From NCBI RefSeq assembly GCF_014692515.1, contig NZ_JACOIK010000007.1:62001-126000 (forward strand): DNA of 64,000 bases, written 5' to 3'. Positions 27,131-33,744 of this stretch are shown one piece after another. A program made the translations under genes and the position numbers. The stretch is from Sphingobacterium micropteri. GTDB lineage: Bacteria; Bacteroidota; Bacteroidia; Sphingobacteriales; Sphingobacteriaceae. The notes under the pieces were generated by a model that saw only the letters and a program-made list of their open reading frames with translations, had not been told where the DNA came from and made no database searches. Numbering within the stretch: position 1 is the stretch's first letter; each line of letters opens with the position of its first letter.

Positions 27131-28379
27131 TGGTATTTTCTTCTTCAGATGTGACGACTTTTTTTTCGTTTGTCTCTAATTTCTTTAACGATACAATTTT
27201 GTTTCCGCCGGTATTGGTATCTTTTTTAGTCTTAGACTTCTTCTTTCTTCGTTTCTTATTTTTGTCGTCTAAGCGCGTTAAGGAGTCTTGTCCCACCACA
27301 TTTTCATAGTCGTAGGAGATCGGTTTCTCTATTTCTTCTACAGGTTGCTGATGAACCGTTAAATCTTGTGATTTGCGACCCTCCTTATTCATTTCTGCGT
27401 ATTCACGCACTTTATATACTTCTAACGGAATCCAACTTTCCGCACCCGGATAGGAATACCACATGACCTTTTTGAAGATATCGGTCTTCTGCAAGAACGC
27501 TGTTCCCGCTTCGGTATCCAATCGATCGACGTTGGATGGGATATCCTTTAGCGCATCCATATAACTGTCAAGCTCGTAGTTAAGGCAGCATTTTAATTTG
27601 CCGCATTGCCCGGCTAGCTTAAGGGTATTCAAGGAAAGGTTTTGATATCGTGCTGCTGCGGTAGAAACAGTTTTAAAATCTGTTAACCAAGTAGAGCAGC
27701 ATAACTCGCGGCCGCAAGAACCAAGGCCACCTAAGCGGCTGGCTTCCTGACGCATCCCAATCTGCCGCATTTCGATACGGATGCGGAATGCCTCTGCCAT
27801 ACGTTTGATCAGTTCCCGAAAATCAACCCGCCCCTCTGCCGTATAATAGAAAGTCGCTTTCGTTTTGTCGCCTTGATAGTCGACATCCGAAATTTTCATA
27901 GACAAACCCAGGTCTAGCGCCAGTTTTCTCGCTCGGTGCATCGTTTCCCACTCCAGTTCCTTGGCCGCGTTATATTTCTGTACGTCAACTTCGGTTGGTT
28001 TCCGGTATATTTTTTTAGCGACGGTTTCCGGTTTTACATTATTTTTCTTCAACTGTAAACGCACTAATTCACCGGTTAATGACACATGTCCAACATCGTA
28101 TCCTCCGGTGGAGGGTTCAACGACAACCATTTCACCCATTTCAAGATAAAGGTTGTCTGTGTTGATATAGAAATCTTTACGCGATCCTTTGAATCGCACT
28201 TCTACAATATTGAATGGTTTATAGTTTGCCGGCAAATCCATGTCGGAAAGCCAGTCGTATACATCTAATTTATTACATCCGCTGGTCATGCAGGAGCCGT
28301 TATTTTGACAACCTGCAGGTGCATTTCCGGTAGAACCGCTACCGCACCCGCCTCCGGATGAGCAATTGCCACATCCCAT
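27045..28379 (-). CDS. ricT: PSP1-domain protein RicT (YaaT family) with Cys-rich N-terminus and basic tail
   Basis: Homologue of RicT/YaaT, which in Bacillus belongs to an Fe-S-containing RicA-RicF-RicT complex that influences RNA processing. The 444-residue chain carries the PSP1 domain with DFRELIKRMAEAFRIRIEMRQIG, GLGSCGRELCCSTWL and LAGQCGKLKCCLNYE, which hold conserved cysteines. The first 35 residues are a Gly/Ser/Cys-rich extension (for example GCGNCSSGGGCGSGS and a later CQNNGSCMTSGC). The last 80 residues are Lys/Arg/Asn-rich and probably unstructured, as in proteins that touch RNA. It follows holB by 10 bp and overlaps gldH. ricA and ricF are not in the window. Confidence 0.92.
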   Translation of the reverse strand: MGCGNCSSGGGCGSGSTGNAPAGCQNNGSCMTSGCNKLDVYDWLSDMDLPANYKPFNIVEVRFKGSRKDFYINTDNLYLEMGEMVVVEPSTGGYDVGHVSLTGELVRLQLKKNNVKPETVAKKIYRKPTEVDVQKYNAAKELEWETMHRARKLALDLGLSMKISDVDYQGDKTKATFYYTAEGRVDFRELIKRMAEAFRIRIEMRQIGMRQEASRLGGLGSCGRELCCSTWLTDFKTVSTAAARYQNLSLNTLKLAGQCGKLKCCLNYELDSYMDALKDIPSNVDRLDTEAGTAFLQKTDIFKKVMWYSYPGAESWIPLEVYKVREYAEMNKEGRKSQDLTVHQQPVEEIEKPISYDYENVVGQDSLTRLDDKNKKRRKKKSKTKKDTNTGGNKIVSLKKLETNEKKVVTSEEENTNGNKPKKRFNRNKNRNRNKTPNNNKGDS

Positions 28380-28389
28380 ATTCTTTCCT

Positions 28390-29532
28390 TTATATATATT
28401 GAGTCCCTTGTGGGAACGTTTGATATTTAAATATTAAAACTAATTGCAAAGATAAATCTAAAAATAGAATTTTAGGATTAGCATTGCGTTCTACTTTATA
28501 ATGTGTTTTTTCCAGCAAACCAATAGCGGGCTCCAATTGTTCGCTTTTAAAATTTTCACTGAATTTCTGGACGAAATCCAGCTCTTGTCCCTTTAAAAGT
28601 ACTAATTGTGAAAGCCCCGTTTGTGTTAATAACACTTGGCGCAGCACATTAATGGTGTAAAGTAAAAAATTTTTTTGATTTTCTCGGCCTAACCGAGGAA
28701 AATCCTCCTCACAAAAACGGATAATATTCAGCCCCGAATCGGTGACAATGAATCGTAACCAGTTGATGAGCAAATCGAAATAAGGGTGCGTATCTTCATC
28801 TAGAAGATCTGTCGCCGTTTGTATGTTACCATCAGCTATAAAAGAAATTTCTTGTGCACGATCTTCGGAGATTGCCTTTTCGGTGATTAGATACTGTTTC
28901 ACATCATCGGGCGAAAATTTTGGAATTTTTACCAGCTGGGTACGCGATATGATGGTGTTCAATATGCTGTCTTGATTTTCCGATACGAGTATAAAAAGTG
29001 TTTTTTCGGGAGGTTCCTCAATCAATTTCAATAAAGCATTTCCCTGTGTTTGGAGGTATTCCGGCAGCCACATCACCAATACCTTGTATTTGCCTTCAAA
29101 TGCTTTCAAACTAAGCTTTTTAATGATGTCGTGGGCTTCTGCAATATTGATGTTTGCCTGCTTGTTACCCGCTTCTAGCTGATGACGCCAGTAATCCAAT
29201 CCCATATAAGGATTTTCCAGAAAGGCCGTGCGCCAAGCTTCTAGGTACGTGGTGGCAACATCTTTTTCTCCACTTGCAAAAAATGGATAAGAAAAATGCA
29301 GATCGGGATGAATCAGCCGTTGATATTTCCGACAGGCGCTACATGCTCCACAGCTATCATTTTCCGACGGTTTTTCGCAGTTGATGTATTGCGCATACGC
29401 AACAGCTAAGGCCAAGCTTCCCGACCCTTCGGGACCAAGAAATAGTTGCGCATGGCTTACCCGATTGTCTTTTACGGTTTGAACCAAATGCGCTTTAATC
29501 GTGCGATGACCTATAATATCCTTAAACTGCAT
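28390..29532 (-). CDS. holB: DNA polymerase III, delta' subunit
   Basis: Clamp-loader subunit that helps place the beta clamp (DnaN) on DNA. With the ATG at 29532 the protein has 380 residues and opens with MQFKDIIGHRTIKAHLVQTV; a TTG 18 bp upstream only extends the frame. The degenerate P-loop LFLGPEGSGSLALAVAYAQY, the zinc-binding CGACSACRKYQRLIHPD, EYLQTQGNALLKLIEEPPE and ILNTIISRTQLVKIPKFS with the SRC/SRT-type sensor are typical of HolB. It is the first gene of a leftward operon and divergent from dnaN, the gene for the clamp it acts on. Confidence 0.93.
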   Translation of the reverse strand: MQFKDIIGHRTIKAHLVQTVKDNRVSHAQLFLGPEGSGSLALAVAYAQYINCEKPSENDSCGACSACRKYQRLIHPDLHFSYPFFASGEKDVATTYLEAWRTAFLENPYMGLDYWRHQLEAGNKQANINIAEAHDIIKKLSLKAFEGKYKVLVMWLPEYLQTQGNALLKLIEEPPEKTLFILVSENQDSILNTIISRTQLVKIPKFSPDDVKQYLITEKAISEDRAQEISFIADGNIQTATDLLDEDTHPYFDLLINWLRFIVTDSGLNIIRFCEEDFPRLGRENQKNFLLYTINVLRQVLLTQTGLSQLVLLKGQELDFVQKFSENFKSEQLEPAIGLLEKTHYKVERNANPKILFLDLSLQLVLIFKYQTFPQGTQYI

Positions 29533-29547
29533 GTCTATGTAACCCCA

Positions 29548-29555
29548 CAAAGGTA
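29548..29555 (-). promoter_or_regulatory. -7 promoter element of the holB-ricT-gldH-lpxK operon
   Basis: Minus-strand TACCTTTG is an exact TAnnTTTG. It lies 15 bp upstream of the ATG at 29532, so the leader would be about 10 nt. It supports 29532 as the holB start rather than the TTG at 29550, which lies inside the element. Confidence 0.5.
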
Positions 29556-29654
29556 CTAATTAATTAATTTGCGATAAGAATTAACACGTATTCAGGTATA
29601 AAATATAGATTCTTTTGTGTAATATTGCATATAAAAATCTATAAAATTCAGGAA

Positions 29655-30776
29655 ATGAGATTTATTGTATCCACGTCAATTTTATTAAAACAACTACAAT
29701 CAATTAGCGGCGCTTCGAGTAGCAGTACGGTCCTACCTATTCTTGAAAACTTTTTGTTTGAAATCAAAGATAACTTGTTGACCATTTCAGCTACAGATTT
29801 ACAGACGAGTATGGTTACTTCTTTGCAGATAGAGGCAAAGGAAGAAGGGCGAGTGGCCATGCCCTCCAAAATCTTAATAGAAACATTAAAGACGCTTCCT
29901 GATCAGCCGGTTGCATTTTCTGTGGATACCAATACGTTGGCCATTGAGATTAGTGCCGGAGATGGAAAATACAAATTGAGTGGAGAAAATGCCGACGATT
30001 TTCCGAAAATTCCGATAGTTGATAATGTATCTACGGTGGCGATAAGTGCATCTATTCTTTCAGAAGCCATTACCAAAACGCTTTTTGCCGTGAGTAACGA
30101 TGAATTGCGCCCGGCAATGTCTGGGGTGTTGGTTCAATTGGCCGAACAAAATATCACGTTTGTGTCTACAGACGCTCATAAATTAGTTCGCTACCGCCGT
30201 ACAGATGTGCGCACAGAGAAACCAACATCTTTTATTTTACCTAAAAAGGCATTAACACTATTAAAATCTTCGCTTCCATCCGATGATGCCACTGTTTCCA
30301 TTGAATACAATAACACCAATGCATTTTTTCAATTCGGAAATATTCATTTGATATGTCGTCTCATTGATGAGCGCTATCCAGACTACGAGGCAGTTATCCC
30401 GCAAGTTAATCCAAATAAGCTAACGGTAGATAGATTGTTGTTTTTAAACACCCTTCGCCGTGTCGTTATCTTTGCAAATAAAACGACGCACCAGGTGAGA
30501 CTAAAGATTTCAGGCAGCGAATTACATATCTCGGCAGAAGATTTGGACTTCTCGAACGAAGCACACGAACGTCTAAATTGTCAATTTGAAGGTGAAGATA
30601 TGGAAATTGGATTTAATGCTAAATTTTTGGTAGAAATGTTAAGCAATTTAAATTCAAGCGAAGTCGTTATTGAAATGAGTACACCAAACAGGGCCGGATT
30701 ATTGATCCCTGCTGTAAAAGAAGACAACGAAGATATTTTGATGTTGGTGATGCCGGTTATGTTGAATAATATCTAA
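29655..30776 (+). CDS. dnaN: DNA polymerase III beta subunit (sliding clamp)
   Basis: Ring-shaped clamp that tethers the replicative polymerase. Using ATG 29655 (preceded by AGGAA) the protein has 373 residues and begins MRFIVSTSILLKQLQSISG; a TTG 30 bp upstream opens the frame but is not conserved. Three repeated clamp domains can be followed, with ILENFLFEIKDNLLTISATDLQTSM in domain 1, AMSGVLVQLAEQNITFVSTDAHKLV in domain 2 and the C-terminal ending VVIEMSTPNRAGLLIPAVKE then MLVMPVMLN. It is about 5 kb from dnaA, separated by the holB operon, not in the dnaA-dnaN order of many bacteria. dedA follows after 10 bp. Confidence 0.96.
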   Translation: MRFIVSTSILLKQLQSISGASSSSTVLPILENFLFEIKDNLLTISATDLQTSMVTSLQIEAKEEGRVAMPSKILIETLKTLPDQPVAFSVDTNTLAIEISAGDGKYKLSGENADDFPKIPIVDNVSTVAISASILSEAITKTLFAVSNDELRPAMSGVLVQLAEQNITFVSTDAHKLVRYRRTDVRTEKPTSFILPKKALTLLKSSLPSDDATVSIEYNNTNAFFQFGNIHLICRLIDERYPDYEAVIPQVNPNKLTVDRLLFLNTLRRVVIFANKTTHQVRLKISGSELHISAEDLDFSNEAHERLNCQFEGEDMEIGFNAKFLVEMLSNLNSSEVVIEMSTPNRAGLLIPAVKEDNEDILMLVMPVMLNNI

Positions 30777-30786
30777 ACTTGTCATT

Positions 30787-31455
30787 TTGGAAGTAATATA
30801 TTCGCTAATAGACTTTATTCTCCATATCGATAAACATCTTGTGGAGATTGTGAATGATTATCAGACGTGGACATACCTTATCCTGTTTTTGATTATTTTT
30901 ATTGAGACAGGGATTGTCGTCATGCCTTTTTTACCGGGAGACTCCCTTTTGTTTGCTGCCGGGATGTTAGCCGCACAGCCCAATGAATTGAATGTCTGGA
31001 TTCTGATAGCCCTTCTCTTGATTGCCGCTATTGCAGGAGATTCAATGAATTATTCTATCGGGAGGCGTTTTGGCATGCAGATAACCAAATTCAAATTATT
31101 TGGAAAACGTGTTGTAAAAGACGAACAGATCGAAAAGACGCATTCTTTTTATGAAAAATATGGTAGCAAAACGATTGTTATTGCGCGTTTTGTGCCTATT
31201 GTGCGGACGTTAGCTCCGTTTGTGGGCGGGATCGGCAGAATGCACTATGGTACATTTTTAACCTATAATGTGGTTGGAGGCTTTTTATGGGTCGTAGGTA
31301 TCACATTGGCTGGGTATTTTTTAGGTAATATTCCTATTATTCGGGATAACTTTTCGAAAGTAGTGTTACTCATTATTTTCCTTTCTGTTCTACCGATTAT
31401 TTTCGAGGTAGTCAAAGAGAAGATAAGCAGCAGAAAAATAAAAAAGGAAGCGTAA
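30787..31455 (+). CDS. DedA family membrane protein
   Basis: Polytopic inner-membrane protein of the DedA/SNARE-associated (VTT) family, implicated in undecaprenyl-phosphate or phospholipid flipping. The 222-residue chain begins MEVIYSLIDFILHID from a TTG codon; no ATG is available before the conserved first domain, so TTG is the best start. Hydrophobic segments include YLILFLIIFIETGIVV, followed by MPFLPGDSLLFAAGMLA, ILIALLLIAAIAGDSMNYSIGRRFG, and the conserved RFVPIVRTLAPFVGGIGRM. It follows dnaN by 10 bp. Its last codons form one arm of the downstream terminator and the stop codon lies in the loop. Confidence 0.9.
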   Translation: MEVIYSLIDFILHIDKHLVEIVNDYQTWTYLILFLIIFIETGIVVMPFLPGDSLLFAAGMLAAQPNELNVWILIALLLIAAIAGDSMNYSIGRRFGMQITKFKLFGKRVVKDEQIEKTHSFYEKYGSKTIVIARFVPIVRTLAPFVGGIGRMHYGTFLTYNVVGGFLWVVGITLAGYFLGNIPIIRDNFSKVVLLIIFLSVLPIIFEVVKEKISSRKIKKEA

Positions 31456-31467
31456 ACTTCCTTTTTT
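31441..31467 (+). terminator. Intrinsic terminator embedded in the 3' end of dedA
   Basis: AAAAAGGAAG (31441-31450) pairs with CTTCCTTTTT (31457-31466), loop CGTAAA. The left arm is the last codons of dedA and the loop contains its stop codon TAA (31453-31455). It ends the dnaN-dedA transcript before the yicC promoter. Confidence 0.8.
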
Positions 31468-31529
31468 GCTTTTTATAGGATTTCCCCAAAATATTAAAAC
31501 CTAATTCCTTATAGATAAAAGTCTTTTTC

Positions 31530-31537
31530 TACCTTTG
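31530..31537 (+). promoter_or_regulatory. -7-like element directly before yicC
   Basis: TACCTTTG is an exact TAnnTTTG. Only 3 bp separate it from the ATG at 31541, so transcription from it would start at or just past that codon. Either the message is leaderless or translation begins at the ATG at 31553. Confidence 0.4.
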
Positions 31538-31540
31538 CGT

Positions 31541-32416
31541 ATGATAAAATCTATGACAGGGTACGGTATAGGCAGCCATGAAAATGGAAAAGTCAAATAT
31601 ACCGTGGAATTGAAATCCCTCAATTCCAAATTTCTTGAGCTTAGTTTGCGTTTGCCGAAAATTGTTTCAGATCGGGAATTGACACTTCGCACCGAAGCCA
31701 GTAAATTGATCGAACGGGGTAAGGTAAATATCTCGGTCTCCATCGAATATGTTGATCAAACGGCAAAAGCTTCGACGATTAATGCAGCACTCTTTAAACA
31801 ATATTATAAGCAATTACAAGAAATAGCACAAGATGTGGGGGAAACTAATGCCTCCCTATTTGAAATGGCACTCGGCATGCCGGAGGTTGTAAGTGCGAAT
31901 GAAGATACGGTAGATGAAGAGGAGGGAAAAGTACTGATGGGCGCCTTTTATACGGCAATAGCACATTTTACCAAGTTTCGGGAGGATGAGGGCGACGTGT
32001 TGAAGAGGGATCTGGAAAGTCGCGTGCATCTAATTCTTTCCTACCTATCGCAAGTGGAAGAAGTAGAAGGGAACCGTATTCCCTTAATACGGGAGCGTTT
32101 GAGCCATTACCTCGATGAAGCTGTAGGAAAGGAAAACGTAGATATGAATCGCTTCGAACAGGAGATTATCTATTACATAGACAAGCTGGATGTCACCGAA
32201 GAAAAAGTTCGCTTAAGAAGTCATTGTAATTACTTTATCCAAGGATTGAATGCCAGTGATTCCAATGGGAAAAAATTAGGCTTTATTTCGCAGGAGATGG
32301 GTCGGGAAATTAATACCTTAGGATCTAAAGCGAACGATGCTAATATACAGCAGATTGTTGTCCGGATGAAAGAAGAATTGGAAAAGATAAAGGAACAGCT
32401 ACTTAACGTGTTATAA
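31541..32416 (+). CDS. YicC/YloC family endoribonuclease
   Basis: Member of the YicC/YloC family, a conserved endoribonuclease group. The chain of about 291 residues starts with the family motif MIKSMTGYGIGS; a TTG at 31535 only extends the frame by two residues. Other markers are VELKSLNSKFLELSLRLP near residue 20, RGKVNISVSIEY, and the C-terminal domain YYIDKLDVTEEKVRLRSHCNYF followed by GKKLGFISQEMGREINTLGSKAND. The conserved arginines and Glu/His residues of the catalytic C-terminus are present. gmk starts 2 bp after its stop, and nadD follows, so the three are one operon. A -7-like box abuts the start. Confidence 0.92.
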   Translation: MIKSMTGYGIGSHENGKVKYTVELKSLNSKFLELSLRLPKIVSDRELTLRTEASKLIERGKVNISVSIEYVDQTAKASTINAALFKQYYKQLQEIAQDVGETNASLFEMALGMPEVVSANEDTVDEEEGKVLMGAFYTAIAHFTKFREDEGDVLKRDLESRVHLILSYLSQVEEVEGNRIPLIRERLSHYLDEAVGKENVDMNRFEQEIIYYIDKLDVTEEKVRLRSHCNYFIQGLNASDSNGKKLGFISQEMGREINTLGSKANDANIQQIVVRMKEELEKIKEQLLNVL

Positions 32417-32418
32417 AA

Positions 32419-32994
32419 ATGAGTGGAAAATTGATTATATTCTCAGCTCCTTCCGGCGCAGGAAAAACGACTATCGTTAGGCGGTTGTTGTCTAATCATG
32501 GAGATAAAATAGCGTTCTCTATATCTGCTAGTACACGGGAACCTCGGATAGGAGAGATCGACGGGAAAGACTATTATTTTATTTCCAAGGAGGATTTTCT
32601 GCATAAAATCGCTAAACACGAATTTATCGAATTTGAAGAAGTATATGCTGGGACCTTCTACGGAACATTGAGAAAAGAGGTAGAACGTATTTGGTCGTTG
32701 GGAAAATCCGTTATCTTCGATATTGATGTGGTAGGTGGTCTCCGTCTGAAATCTAAATATCCTGAAGAAGCTCTCGCCATCTTCGTAAACCCGCCATCGT
32801 TGGACGTGCTGAAAGAACGTTTGAGAGGTCGGGGAACAGACTCCGAAGAGAAATTGCAGGAACGTTTTGCGAAAGCCGAGCTGGAACTGAGCTATGCCGA
32901 TAAATTTGATGTGGTGTTAAACAATTTTGATTTGGAAACCGCCTGTACAGAAGCGCAAGCACTTGTGCTGGATTTTTTAAATGAAAATAAATAA
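32419..32994 (+). CDS. gmk: Guanylate kinase
   Basis: Converts GMP to GDP with ATP. The 191-residue chain has the P-loop SAPSGAGKTTIVRRLL near residue 9, ISASTREPRIGEIDGKDYYF (GMP-binding Ser and Arg), EFIEFEEVYAGTFYGTLRKEV (GMP-binding Glu and Tyr), and the adenine-binding ERLRGRGTDSEEKLQERF. All catalytic elements are intact and the length is normal. It is the middle gene of the yicC-gmk-nadD operon, starting 2 bp after yicC. Confidence 0.97.
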   Translation: MSGKLIIFSAPSGAGKTTIVRRLLSNHGDKIAFSISASTREPRIGEIDGKDYYFISKEDFLHKIAKHEFIEFEEVYAGTFYGTLRKEVERIWSLGKSVIFDIDVVGGLRLKSKYPEEALAIFVNPPSLDVLKERLRGRGTDSEEKLQERFAKAELELSYADKFDVVLNNFDLETACTEAQALVLDFLNENK

Positions 32995-33008
32995 GTTAGC
33001 GAGTTAGA

Positions 33009-33593
33009 ATGGCAAATAAAAAAGTTGGCTTATTCTTTGGCTCATTCAATCCTATACATATCGGGCACCTGATTATTGCCAACTATATGGCCAATTATAC
33101 GGAACTTGATGAGGTATGGTTTGTGGTATCCCCCCAAAACCCATTTAAGGACAAGAAGAATCTCGGAAATATGTACGACCGCTTGGAGATGGTCAATTTG
33201 GCCATTGAAGGTGCCGAAAGGCTACGGGTGTCTGATATAGAGTTTTCGTTACCCCAACCCTCTTACACCATCGATACCTTGATCCATTTGGTAGAAAAGT
33301 ATCCCACAAGGGAATTCGCTTTAATTATGGGGGAGGATAACCTCGCCAATTTTCATAAATGGAAAAATGCCGATATTATTCTTCGTGATTATCCGATTAT
33401 CGTCTACCCTAGGCCGGATTATGATGGGGGAGAACTTAAACAGCATCCATCCGTTACCATCACGGAAACCCCTGTGATGGAGTTATCTTCTACCTTTGTT
33501 CGTCAAGCCGTAAAAGCCGGAAAAAGCATCCAGTTTTATGTACCGGATAAGGTTATTGAGTTTATCGATAAAAAAGGACTTTATCTGCGTTGA
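33009..33593 (+). CDS. nadD: Nicotinate-nucleotide adenylyltransferase
   Basis: Adenylates nicotinate mononucleotide to deamido-NAD, a late step of NAD synthesis. The 194-residue chain has the nucleotidyltransferase motif GLFFGSFNPIHIGHLIIANYM (HIGH variant), the family segment VWFVVSPQNPFKDKKNL, SYTIDTLIHLVE, and LIMGEDNLANFHKWKNA. The C-terminal ISST-like motif is ELSSTFVRQAVKAGKSI followed by VPDKVIEFI. It ends the yicC-gmk-nadD operon. With nadA and nadB, three of the NAD biosynthesis genes lie in this window, though in separate units. The 151 bp after it (33594-33744) hold no gene that I can support. Confidence 0.96.
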   Translation: MANKKVGLFFGSFNPIHIGHLIIANYMANYTELDEVWFVVSPQNPFKDKKNLGNMYDRLEMVNLAIEGAERLRVSDIEFSLPQPSYTIDTLIHLVEKYPTREFALIMGEDNLANFHKWKNADIILRDYPIIVYPRPDYDGGELKQHPSVTITETPVMELSSTFVRQAVKAGKSIQFYVPDKVIEFIDKKGLYLR

Positions 33594-33744
33594 TAAAACC
33601 CCTTGGGTTACTTTATATTACATACTCAATGTAGTTTGGTTTCCCGAACAAGGCTAAGCTTCGTTCGCCGTAAAGCAGAACAAAATGCTACAGCTATTTC
33701 GCTTATTGTACGAGATAGGCGTTTAATTGCGGCGAGAGAGCAAG

